A DNA stretch of 8,699 bases from Kiritimatiellia bacterium (GTDB lineage: Bacteria; Verrucomicrobiota; Kiritimatiellia; RFP12; UBA1067). The DNA is taken from contig JAGCJE010000044.1 of assembly GCA_017648225.1 (NCBI GenBank), positions 1-8,699 on the forward strand. Reading direction: 5' to 3'. Shown here one piece after another: positions 1-7,293 of the stretch. The stretch's first letter is position 1. Every line of letters starts with the position of its first letter. The notes under the pieces were generated by a model that did no database searches, was not told the origin of the DNA, and worked only from the letters and a program-made list of their open reading frames with translations. The position numbers were made by a program, and so were the translations under genes.

Positions 1-1236
1 TCGTTCGGCGAGCCTTCGCGCTTGAAAGACGGAAACACCATGTCCATGGGCGTAATGACTATGGGCAAGTCGTCGGACGATATTCTTTCGATCGACGGCC
101 GTACTGCTGGCGAGGACGGCGATGTTATGTATTATGGAACCGACGACGAGGCATCACCGAAGCTTTATTCGCTCCTATCGGGCGGGACCTCTGGCGGATG
201 CGGTTGTGGCGGGCCCAGGAAACTGCAGGCCGGAGAGCCGGTTGCACAGGCTGAAACCGTAAACGGAAAGCATGATTGGATTGCTTTGAAAGATCGTTTC
301 TTCGTTACCGCTCTTGTCAAATCAAGCCAGGACAACAAGGGCTTTACTGCGAAAGTGAATCGAGACATCGAGGTTAATGATGTTTACCGCCCGTACAATG
401 CGGGCGTTGACGTGCTGTTCGGCGGCGGAGTCGAGAAGCGTACGACCGAATTTTTTGTAGGACCTAAAAAGCAGTCGCTTATGAGCGATAACGGTATGAA
501 GGAAGTTATGGAGTTCGGATTCTGGAGCTTCCTTTGCTATCCGATGGTTTGGATTCTTAATTTTTTCGAAGATATTATTCCCAACTACGGTGTCGCGATT
601 ATCCTTCTTACGATTTTCGTACGGCTTATCTTCTGGCCCCTTACCCGCAAGTCGACCGAGGGTATGAAGAAGATGCAGGAGATTCAGCCGCTTTTGAAGG
701 AACTTCAGGCGAAGTTCAAGGATAATCCTCAGCGTCTTCAGCAAGAGACATTTGCCCTTTATCGCGAGAAGAAAGTGAACCCTTTGAGCTCGTGTCTGCC
801 GATGCTTATCCAGATTCCGATTTTCATCGCGCTTTTCAACGTGTTGCGCTCGATGGTCGAGCTTCGTTATGCGGGCTTCCTCTGGATTGATGACCTCTCG
901 GCTCCGGAGCATCTTTTTGCTTCCTGGTTCCCGTTCGGAGGGCTTAATATTCTGCCCATTTTGATGGCGGTGACGATGTATCTGCAGAGCAAGCTCACCC
1001 CTTCGGCTGGAGATCCGAACCAGCAGCGCATGATGACGGTAATAATGCCGATCATGATGCTCGTTATGTTCTACAATTTCGCATCGGCGCTATCGCTTTA
1101 CTGGACGGTTTCCCAGGTTCTCAGCATTATCCAGATGTGGATGATGCGCCGTAAAACTGCCCGCAAGGATAACGTCCTTGAGCCGGAAGTTATCGATCAT
1201 CCTTCTCCGACGCGTCAGATGCGCCGTCACAGCTGA
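1..1236 (+). CDS. yidC: Membrane protein insertase YidC (5' end missing)
   Basis: YidC inserts proteins into the inner membrane, alone or with SecYEG. The reading frame is open from base 1, so the gene starts upstream; 411 residues are visible. The first ~165 belong to the extracytoplasmic domain and include the WIALKDRFFVTAL stretch typical of YidC just before the core. The conserved 60KD_IMP core follows: a hydrophobic segment near bases 511-575, a second near 586-642 carrying the hydrophilic-groove arginine (FVRLIFWPL, Arg codon 622-624, equivalent to E. coli R366), a cytoplasmic hairpin (KKMQEIQPLLKELQAKFK), the signature KVNPLSSCLPMLIQIPIFIA, then two or three more membrane segments ending near 1140. 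The basic tail (MMRRKTARK, RQMRRHS) fits ribosome contact. The periplasmic part has an odd Gly/Cys-rich run (GGTSGGCGCGG, 181-213). ileS starts 19 bases after the stop, suggesting cotranscription. Identity is secure; the true start is not visible. Confidence 0.96.
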   Translation, partial: SFGEPSRLKDGNTMSMGVMTMGKSSDDILSIDGRTAGEDGDVMYYGTDDEASPKLYSLLSGGTSGGCGCGGPRKLQAGEPVAQAETVNGKHDWIALKDRFFVTALVKSSQDNKGFTAKVNRDIEVNDVYRPYNAGVDVLFGGGVEKRTTEFFVGPKKQSLMSDNGMKEVMEFGFWSFLCYPMVWILNFFEDIIPNYGVAIILLTIFVRLIFWPLTRKSTEGMKKMQEIQPLLKELQAKFKDNPQRLQQETFALYREKKVNPLSSCLPMLIQIPIFIALFNVLRSMVELRYAGFLWIDDLSAPEHLFASWFPFGGLNILPILMAVTMYLQSKLTPSAGDPNQQRMMTVIMPIMMLVMFYNFASALSLYWTVSQVLSIIQMWMMRRKTARKDNVLEPEVIDHPSPTRQMRRHS

Positions 1237-1243
1237 ATTTAAC

Positions 1244-1247
1244 GGAG
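1244..1247 (+). promoter_or_regulatory. Shine-Dalgarno GGAG that decides the ileS start
   Basis: GGAG lies 8 bases before the ATG at 1256 but only 2 bases before the in-frame ATG at 1250. Normal spacing therefore favours 1256 and a protein beginning MFKSV. The longer open frame back to 1178 would overlap the end of yidC and add residues unrelated to the IleS family. Confidence 0.65.
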
Positions 1248-1255
1248 TAATGAAA

Positions 1256-4200
1256 ATGTTCAAGAGTGTATCCAACAAGATCGCGTTTCCCAAAATGGAA
1301 GAGGAAATCCTCTTCTACTGGGAGAAAGACGGCACGTTTAAGAAATCTCTCGCCAAGAACGAGGGCAAGAGCCAGTACAGATTCTACGACGGTCCTCCCT
1401 TTGCGACGGGATTGCCGCATTACGGACACCTCTTGGCCGGCATCATCAAGGATATCGTGCCGCGTTACCAGACGATGCGCGGAAAGTATGTCGAGCGCCG
1501 CTTCGGCTGGGATACCCACGGTCTTCCGATCGAAGCTCTCGCGCAGGAGGCTCTCGGAGTCGCCGGCGCGCCGGAAATCAAGGCCCTCGGCGTAGATAAG
1601 TTCAACGAGCAGTGCCGCTCGATGGTTCTTAAATATGTAAACGAGTGGGAAAAGACCGTCACGCGCATGGGTCGTTGGGTCGACTTTAAGAACGACTATA
1701 AGACGATGAACCCCGAGTTCATGGAGACGATCTGGTGGGTCTTCAAGCAACTCTGGAATCAGGGCCGCGTCTACAAGTCCCACCGCATCATGCCCTACAG
1801 CTGGAAGCTTTCGACTCCGCTTTCTAACTTCGAGGCCGGCAACAACTACAAGGACGTTCAGGATCCTACGGTGACGGTGCGTACCAAGGCGCTCGCCGCT
1901 ACGAGTGAAACGATGAAATCGCTTCTCGCTGCTGAGAAGACGGTTTATCTTCTCGTCTGGACGACGACGCCCTGGACGCTCCCAGAGAACCTTATGATCT
2001 GCGCCGGCGCAGCGATCGACTACGTGGCCGTCAGGGATTTGACGGATGAGGCTAAGAGCGTTTATATTATGGCTAAGGCGAGGCTCGAGCACATCTTTAA
2101 AAAGGAAGGCGATCGTGAGATTATCGCAGAATTTAAGGGTTCTGAGCTTAAGGGTGTTGAGTACGAACCGATTTTCCCGTACTTCGCCGATAAGAAGGCT
2201 GAGGGTGCGTTCTGCGTAACGAACGACGATTACGTCACGACTGATGATGGTGTAGGTCTCGTTCATATCGCTCCCGCATACGGCGAAGACGACTTCCGCG
2301 TCTGCAAGGAAGCGGGCATGACGGCGTTCGTCGATCCGCTCGACGATGCGTGCGCTTTTACCGACGCGATTCCTGAGCTTAAGGGGCGCTTCTGCAAGGA
2401 TTGCGACAAGGATCTCATCAAGTGGCTCAAGACCGAGGGCAAGCTCGTCCATCAGGCGACAATCGTTCACTCGTATCCTTTCTGCGATCGTACCGATACG
2501 CCGCTTATCTACCGCGCGATCGATGCCTGGTACGTCCGCGTCGAAGATCTCCACGAGCGTCTCGCCAAGAACAATGCGCCTGTGCACTGGACTCCCGATT
2601 ACGTCGGCGAGAAGCGTTTCGGCAACTGGCTTGAAGAGGCTCGCGATTGGAATATTTCGCGCAACCGCTTCTGGGGTAGCTGCATCCCCGTGTGGATCAA
2701 CGACGAGGATCCCGAAGATATGATCTGCGTCGGCTCCATCAAGGAGCTTGAGGAACTTTCCGGCGAGAAGGTTACGGATCTTCACAAGCATTTCGTTGAT
2801 AAGATCGTTATTAAGAAAGACGGTAAGACTTATCACCGTACGCCCGAAGTTCTCGACTGCTGGTTCGAGTCCGGCTCGATGCCCTATGCCCAGCAGCATT
2901 ATATGGGGGAAAATGCAAGCGGGAAGAGTATCGATGAGTTCTTTCCGGCCGACTTCATCGCCGAGGGTCTCGATCAAACGCGCGGCTGGTTCTATACGCT
3001 CATGGTTCTCGGAACCTGCCTTTTCGACAAGTCGCCCTACAGGAACGTCATAGTAAACGGGCTTATTCTCGCCGAAGACGGCAAGAAGATGTCGAAGCGT
3101 CTCAAGAACTATCCCGATCCCAATCTGATGCTCAACACGTACGGCGCCGACGCGATCCGTCTTTACATGATCTATTCGCCCGTCGTCAAGGCGGAGTCGC
3201 TTAAGTTCTCCGAGAACGGCGTAAAGCAGCTGATGCGCGATTTGCTCATTCCGTGGTGGAACGCTTATTCGTTCTTCGTCACATACGCGAACGTCGACGG
3301 CTTCCATGACGAGGAAGTCGCTTTCCCCGAGTCGGAGAACGTTCTCGACAGGTGGATCGTCTCGTCGATGGAGACGCTTATTGCCGAAGTTACGGACGCG
3401 ATGGACAATTACGATCTTCAGAAGTCCGTCCGCCCGTTCGTCAAGTTTGTTGAAGACCTGACCAACTGGTACATCCGCCGCAGCCGCCGCCGCTTCTGGA
3501 AATCGACGAACGACGGCGACAAGCTTTCGGCGTACAGGACTCTGCGTTACGTTCTTGTCCAGCTCTCCAAGGTCGCGGCTCCCTTTACGCCTTTCATTGC
3601 CGAAGAGATTTACCGCAACCTGAAGGGCAAGAGCGATCCCGACTCCGTTCATCTTTGCGATTTCCCGACGGCTAACGCCGCCGCCCGCGATCTCGATTTG
3701 GAGCGTCGTATGGCCGATGTCCAGGTCGCCGTCGAGCTCGGTCGTCGTTTGAGAGCCGATAACGATCTTAAGGTCCGTCAGCCGCTTTCCGCGCTTAAGC
3801 TGGCGGGCGGCGACGTCGCGGGGCTCGAGTCGCTTATCGAAGACGAACTCAACGTCAAGAAGGTTGAGTTCGTAGCCGATGAAACTGAGCTTTGCAATGT
3901 TTCCTATAAGGCTAACTTCAAGACGCTCGGCAAGAAGTGCGGGCCTAAGATGAAAGCTGTTGCAGCTGCGATAGCGAGTATGGGGAACGGGGAATTGGGA
4001 ACGTATCCCCCGAGCGAAGCGAGCGCCGAAGGCGGCTCAATGCGGGGTGGGAACGCCTGGACGAAGGAGATTGAAGGAGTTGCGATTACATCAGATGATG
4101 TTCTCGTGACGCGCTCGCCGAAGGAAGGTCTCGTTGTTGCGTCCGAGGGTGCGGTGGTCGTCGGTCTTGAGACGGCTCTTACGCCTGAACTCGTTGCCGA

Positions 4201-4441
4201 GGGTCTCGCCCGCGAGTTTGTAAGCCACGTCCAGTCGATGCGCAAGGAGGCTGACTTTGAGGTTACTCAGCGTATCGCGCTTACGGTTGAAGCAGACGAT
4301 GAGATGCGTTCGGCTCTCGAGGCTCACTCTCAGTACGTGAAGGGCGAGACGCTCGCTCTTTCGCTCGAGTTCGCCCCGTGCGACGCCGACGGGGTTTCTC
4401 TCAACTCCCACCCGACAAAAATCAAGGTCGAAAAAGTTTAA
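1256..4441 (+). CDS. ileS: Isoleucyl-tRNA synthetase, IleS2 (eukaryote-like) type
   Basis: Cytoplasmic class Ia enzyme that charges tRNA-Ile with isoleucine using ATP. From the ATG at 1256 it is 1061 residues, normal for the long IleS2 form. The Rossmann domain carries PPFATGLPHYGH (HIGH motif HYGH at 55-58) and FGWDTHGLPIE. The CP1 editing domain shows WTTTPWTLPENL (from residue 235) and GVGLVHIAPAYGEDD (332-346). The second catalytic signature KMSKR is at 611-615, followed by LKNYPDPN. The anticodon-binding helical domain includes NWYIRRSRRRFW near 737, and a divergent C-terminal domain follows. HYGH, KMSKRLKNYPDP and the lack of a C-terminal cysteine zinc finger are IleS2 traits; that family is known to include mupirocin-insensitive enzymes. 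Residues ~910-934 look like an in-frame insertion with foreign codon use. The gene sits between yidC and queA in the same direction. No T-box leader fits in the 19-base gap upstream. Confidence 0.97.
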   Translation: MFKSVSNKIAFPKMEEEILFYWEKDGTFKKSLAKNEGKSQYRFYDGPPFATGLPHYGHLLAGIIKDIVPRYQTMRGKYVERRFGWDTHGLPIEALAQEALGVAGAPEIKALGVDKFNEQCRSMVLKYVNEWEKTVTRMGRWVDFKNDYKTMNPEFMETIWWVFKQLWNQGRVYKSHRIMPYSWKLSTPLSNFEAGNNYKDVQDPTVTVRTKALAATSETMKSLLAAEKTVYLLVWTTTPWTLPENLMICAGAAIDYVAVRDLTDEAKSVYIMAKARLEHIFKKEGDREIIAEFKGSELKGVEYEPIFPYFADKKAEGAFCVTNDDYVTTDDGVGLVHIAPAYGEDDFRVCKEAGMTAFVDPLDDACAFTDAIPELKGRFCKDCDKDLIKWLKTEGKLVHQATIVHSYPFCDRTDTPLIYRAIDAWYVRVEDLHERLAKNNAPVHWTPDYVGEKRFGNWLEEARDWNISRNRFWGSCIPVWINDEDPEDMICVGSIKELEELSGEKVTDLHKHFVDKIVIKKDGKTYHRTPEVLDCWFESGSMPYAQQHYMGENASGKSIDEFFPADFIAEGLDQTRGWFYTLMVLGTCLFDKSPYRNVIVNGLILAEDGKKMSKRLKNYPDPNLMLNTYGADAIRLYMIYSPVVKAESLKFSENGVKQLMRDLLIPWWNAYSFFVTYANVDGFHDEEVAFPESENVLDRWIVSSMETLIAEVTDAMDNYDLQKSVRPFVKFVEDLTNWYIRRSRRRFWKSTNDGDKLSAYRTLRYVLVQLSKVAAPFTPFIAEEIYRNLKGKSDPDSVHLCDFPTANAAARDLDLERRMADVQVAVELGRRLRADNDLKVRQPLSALKLAGGDVAGLESLIEDELNVKKVEFVADETELCNVSYKANFKTLGKKCGPKMKAVAAAIASMGNGELGTYPPSEASAEGGSMRGGNAWTKEIEGVAITSDDVLVTRSPKEGLVVASEGAVVVGLETALTPELVAEGLAREFVSHVQSMRKEADFEVTQRIALTVEADDEMRSALEAHSQYVKGETLALSLEFAPCDADGVSLNSHPTKIKVEKV
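3983..4055 (+). repeat. G-rich, partly palindromic in-frame insertion within ileS
   Basis: This stretch reads in frame as GNGELGTYPPSEASAEGG plus SMRGGNA and sits in the C-terminal domain of IleS between AAIASM and TKEIEGVAITSDDV. The heptamer gggaacg occurs three times, at 3983-3989, 3997-4003 and 4049-4055. Between the last two copies, ccccg (4008-4012) can pair with cgggg (4043-4047). Inside that, gagc (4021-4024) pairs with gctc (4035-4038), and gcc (4025-4027) pairs with ggc (4031-4033) across a GAA loop. Glycine is mostly GGG here, whereas the rest of ileS mostly uses GGC or GGT. I infer a small palindromic element that entered a tolerant surface loop without breaking the frame. It could instead be local slippage growth. 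Confidence 0.5.
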
Positions 4442-4497
4442 TCCGTCGAATACGCCCGCGCATAAGGATTTCAGCAGAACCGCAACCTGATACATTT

Positions 4498-5598
4498 ATG
4501 AAGACTCAACAGTTTTGGTATCCGCTTCCCGAAAGACTTATTGCGCAACACCCCGCCGAGAAACGCGGGACCGAAAAGATGATGGTGCTTCATCGCGCGA
4601 CCGGCGTGCTGGAGCATCGTCATATCGCCGATATCGTCGAGTACATTACCGAGAACGATCTGATTGTCGTGAACGACACCAAGGTTTTCCCGGCGCGTCT
4701 CATAGGGACGTGGGAAGACACCCCCGGCGAGGTTGAGCTTCTTATGGTGGCCGCCGCGCCCGTCGACGGAGCCGAGATACCTACGTCCATCTCGAGCGGT
4801 TTGGACAGTCTCGTCTGGAACTGCCTCATCGGCAGCGGCCGCAAGTGCCGTCCCGGACAGAAGGCGGTGTTCGGACCGAACCGTGAGCTCGCGGTTACGC
4901 TTTTAAAGCCTTTAAGCGGCATCGGCATGTGGCAGGTCGAGTTTTCGTGTGAAGGTAAACTCGAGAATCTTCTCGATGAATTCGGCCGCACTCCCGTGCC
5001 TCCCTACGTAAAGCGCGAGGGAACAGAAGAGGAGGAACTTGCCGATCGCGAGCGTTATCAGACGATTTACGCCAAGCATGTCGGCTCGGTCGCCGCTCCT
5101 ACGGCGGGGCTTCATTTTACGCCGGAGATTTTTGCCGCGCTTGAAGCTAAGGGCGTAAAACGCGTTTCGGTGACGCTTCATGTGGGCCCCGGGACCTTCC
5201 GCCCCGTTAAGGCCGACAATATTGAAGATCACCACATGGATTTTGAGGCTTTTAACGTCACCCAAGAGGCGGCAGAGGCGATAAATGCGTGTAAAAAGCG
5301 CGGCGGACGAGTATTTTGCGTAGGTTCGACGACGGTGCGCACGTTGGAGACAATCGCCGCGGCGACTGAAGACGGCAGTGTTGTCGCAGGATCAGGAGCT
5401 AGCGATATTTTCATATATCCGCCGTACCGCTTTAAGGTTTGCGATGCTATGCTTACTAATTTCCATCTGCCCCAGTCGACTCTGCTGATGATGGTCTCGG
5501 CGCTCGCAGGCCGCGAGAGGATGCTTTGCGCATATGCGATGGCGGTCAGATCGAATTATATGTTTTTCAGTTATGGTGATTGCATGCTCATCGTATGA
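4498..5598 (+). CDS. queA: S-adenosylmethionine:tRNA ribosyltransferase-isomerase QueA
   Basis: QueA moves the ribosyl part of S-adenosylmethionine to preQ1 at position 34 of GUN-anticodon tRNAs, giving epoxyqueuosine, the step before queuosine. The 366-residue product has near-standard length. Family motifs run in order: LPERLIAQHPAEKR (10-23), NDTKVFPARL (59-68), PVPPYVKRE (166-174), YQTIYAKHVGSVAAPTAGLHFT (from 187), LHVGPGTFRPV (228-238), GSTTVRTLETIAA (276-288), NFHLPQSTLLMMVSALAGRE (321-340) and the terminal FFSYGDCMLI. Two oddities are a short extra stretch around residues 88-106 and HHMDFE at 245-250, where well-known homologues have HxMHxE. The start at 4498 was chosen because homology begins there; the frame runs further upstream but overlaps ileS with non-family sequence. 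No Shine-Dalgarno site lies near this ATG, the closest (aagga, 4464-4468) being 29 bases away. It follows ileS by 56 bases. Confidence 0.96.
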   Translation: MKTQQFWYPLPERLIAQHPAEKRGTEKMMVLHRATGVLEHRHIADIVEYITENDLIVVNDTKVFPARLIGTWEDTPGEVELLMVAAAPVDGAEIPTSISSGLDSLVWNCLIGSGRKCRPGQKAVFGPNRELAVTLLKPLSGIGMWQVEFSCEGKLENLLDEFGRTPVPPYVKREGTEEEELADRERYQTIYAKHVGSVAAPTAGLHFTPEIFAALEAKGVKRVSVTLHVGPGTFRPVKADNIEDHHMDFEAFNVTQEAAEAINACKKRGGRVFCVGSTTVRTLETIAAATEDGSVVAGSGASDIFIYPPYRFKVCDAMLTNFHLPQSTLLMMVSALAGRERMLCAYAMAVRSNYMFFSYGDCMLIV

Positions 5599-5609
5599 TT
5601 TGATATAAT
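5580..5609 (+). promoter_or_regulatory. Extended -10 promoter for the PAS gene
   Basis: TGaTATAAT at 5601-5609 is a perfect extended -10 element for a sigma-70 type factor. A weak -35 (TTGCAT, 5580-5585, 3 of 6 matches) lies 18 bases upstream, within the end of queA. Transcription would begin near 5616, only about 5 bases before the ATG at 5621, giving a nearly leaderless message. No Shine-Dalgarno site is present in the gap, which agrees with leaderless translation. Confidence 0.6.
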
Positions 5610-5620
5610 ATTATCCAATT

Positions 5621-6337
5621 ATGCCACTTTTCGTGCCCAAAGACCGTAAATCTCTATTCCGCCAGTTTCTGGCGGGGATGTATGACGCCGTAGTGATTAC
5701 CGATCCCAACGGTCATATTCTTGAGGTTAACCGCAGAGCCGTGGAGCATTTCGGTTATATAGAGGACGAAGTGGTCGACAAGCCGATTTCCTTTTTCATT
5801 CCCGGCCTCGCGCCCGAGATTGTCAAGCGTATCCGCAAGGGTCTTGACGACGGTCATCACATGATGATCGACGCGAACGGCCTTAACAAGGACGGCTCTA
5901 AGTTTTTCTGCGAAGTTGCGGTTTCAGTGATCGATCTGATGGAGCCCGACGATCTCGTCTTTACGATTCGAAATGTCGAGCGCCGTCGCCGCATAAACAG
6001 CATGCTCCGTTCCAAGGAGCGGGCTTTCGAGCTTTCCCAGGCCGCGCTTTTCTCATGCGACCGCGAAGGGCGCTTCACCAATGTAAACAAGGCGTTTCTT
6101 GAAATGTTCGCACTTGAAAGCGAAGAGGAGGCGAAGTCAAAATCGTTTGCCGATTTTATGTCCGACGATCCGCTTCCGGCTAATTTCGCCAAGGCGCTTG
6201 ACGGAGAGTCTTCTCTCGTAGGCATCGTCGCGGAGACGACTGACGGCGAAGATAATGAAGAGGTCGAGGTTTCTCTCGCTCCCGACTACGATGGCCGCAA
6301 GGTCAAGGGCGTCGTCGGCAGCGTAATAAAACTTTAA
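5621..6337 (+). CDS. Stand-alone tandem PAS-domain protein
   Basis: A 238-residue soluble protein with two PAS folds and nothing else. PAS1 spans about 12-118 (FLAGMYDAVVITDPNGHI, VNRRAVEHFGY, NGLNKDGSKFFCEVAVSVID), including the usual linkage of the N-box, the DG turn and the final strands. A charged helical linker (NVERRRRINSMLRSKERAF, 118-136) leads to a more degenerate PAS2 at about 137-238 (ALFSCDREGRFTNVNKAFLEMFAL). I see no transmembrane segment, signal peptide, histidine kinase, GGDEF, EAL, phosphatase or helix-turn-helix region, so it probably acts by binding a partner or a small ligand; the ligand is unknown. It has its own promoter, ends 4 bases before the RluA-like gene and is likely cotranscribed with it. 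An alternative ATG at 5678 would cut into the cap of PAS1, so 5621 is preferred. The PAS assignment is firm; function is not known. Confidence 0.87.
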   Translation: MPLFVPKDRKSLFRQFLAGMYDAVVITDPNGHILEVNRRAVEHFGYIEDEVVDKPISFFIPGLAPEIVKRIRKGLDDGHHMMIDANGLNKDGSKFFCEVAVSVIDLMEPDDLVFTIRNVERRRRINSMLRSKERAFELSQAALFSCDREGRFTNVNKAFLEMFALESEEEAKSKSFADFMSDDPLPANFAKALDGESSLVGIVAETTDGEDNEEVEVSLAPDYDGRKVKGVVGSVIKL

Positions 6338-6341
6338 AACG

Positions 6342-7259
6342 ATGCGTTCAGCCCCTCAACATTCCGCCGGAATGGCCTCGCTCGCCGTAACGAAGAGCGA
6401 CCCCAAGATTCTTCAGGATTTTCTCGCGCTGAAGTTCAGTCTTTCGCGCCGCACGGCCAAGGCCGTCGTCGACGGGCGCAGCGTATGGGTCAACCGCAAG
6501 TGCATCTGGATGGCGCGCCATTCGCTGAAGACGGGTGATGTCGTCGAAATTCCGATGCAGGTCGTAAAAGGCGCTGTAAAGCAGGGCGGTAAGAGCGCCT
6601 CCGCCAAGGCCGTCGAAAAGTCGGTCGCGGTAAAGCGCCACGTCCGCGTGTTGTGGCAGGACGAGTCGTATCTCGTCTGCGACAAACCGTCGGGCCTCAT
6701 AAGTTCCGAGGAACCCAAATCAGTCGAGTATATTCTTCGCGAGCAGGAAAAGATTCCCACTTTGCAGGCCGTGCATCGTCTCGACCGCGACACGACGGGG
6801 TGTCTTCTGTTCGCCAAGAATTTTGCGGCTTACGAGGCCGCCGTCGAAAAATTCAAGGTCCGCGGAGTTAAGAAACTTTATCACGCTATCGTCGTGGGAT
6901 GTTATAAATTGGCCCGAAAGACGATCAGCGCTGAACTTGACGGCCAGGAGGCTGTATCGAAGGTTTTGCGCGAAGCTGTCGGCGATGACGCCAGTTTTCT
7001 TAAGGTCATGATCGAGACGGGGCGTACCAATCAGATCCGTCGCCATCTCGCGGGAGACCGTTTCCCGATTATCGGCGACAGGGTCTACGGGCTTAAGAAC
7101 GCGCGTGACCCCCGTCTTATGCAGGTGCCGCGCCAGATGCTTCACGCATCAACGATTGAGATGCCGCATCCTAAAAAGCTTAAAGAAACCATTAAAGTCC
7201 ACTCTCCTCTGCCTGCCGATTTCCGAGCTACATTGAAGCTTTTCGGCATGGGTAAGTGA
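6342..7259 (+). CDS. RluA-family rRNA/tRNA pseudouridine synthase with S4 domain
   Basis: Converts uridine to pseudouridine in structured RNA, probably 23S rRNA. The 305-residue protein starts with an S4 RNA-binding domain (about 23-72: LQDFLALKFSLSRRTAKAVV, GRSVWVN, LKTGDVVEI). A Lys/Ala/Gly-rich linker follows (74-98), then the catalytic domain: VLWQDESYLVCDKPSGLI (103-120), HRLDRDTTGCLLFAKN (145-160) with the catalytic aspartate at D148, KLYHAIVVG (178-186) and TGRTNQIRRHLA (227-238) followed by PIIGDRVYG (242-250). The S4 plus HRLD layout matches RluC/RluD-like members, but I cannot tell which uridine it modifies, so no symbol is given. It lies 4 bases behind the PAS gene, with no Shine-Dalgarno site before its ATG. 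An in-frame ATG at 6372 is an alternative start that would leave the S4 domain intact. Confidence 0.92.
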   Translation: MRSAPQHSAGMASLAVTKSDPKILQDFLALKFSLSRRTAKAVVDGRSVWVNRKCIWMARHSLKTGDVVEIPMQVVKGAVKQGGKSASAKAVEKSVAVKRHVRVLWQDESYLVCDKPSGLISSEEPKSVEYILREQEKIPTLQAVHRLDRDTTGCLLFAKNFAAYEAAVEKFKVRGVKKLYHAIVVGCYKLARKTISAELDGQEAVSKVLREAVGDDASFLKVMIETGRTNQIRRHLAGDRFPIIGDRVYGLKNARDPRLMQVPRQMLHASTIEMPHPKKLKETIKVHSPLPADFRATLKLFGMGK

Positions 7260-7284
7260 GATTGTCGCCTGAGGTTCGGAAAAT

Positions 7285-7290
7285 AAAGGA
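7285..7290 (+). promoter_or_regulatory. Shine-Dalgarno AAAGGA of ruvB
   Basis: AAAGGA sits 3 bases before the ATG at 7294. The spacing is short but the core is strong, and it is one of only three clear ribosome binding sites in the window. Confidence 0.5.
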
Positions 7291-7293
7291 CAG

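Noticed and set aside
1178..1255. Longer N-terminus for IleS starting at 1178
   Set aside because: It overlaps yidC by 59 bases, adds residues without IleS similarity, and the GGAG at 1244 fits the ATG at 1256.
1190..3652. 820-codon open frame on the minus strand across ileS
   Set aside because: It is the mirror of a strongly codon-biased IleS gene, shows no recognisable domain, and IleS motifs cover the same DNA on the + strand.
4488..4496. Extended -10-like TGaTACATT just before queA
   Set aside because: A start from it would fall inside the coding sequence after the ATG, and the hexamer matches only 4 of 6 bases.
4378..4497. Longer N-terminus for QueA starting at 4378
   Set aside because: It overlaps ileS and encodes an Arg/Pro-rich tail with no family similarity; QueA homology begins at 4498.
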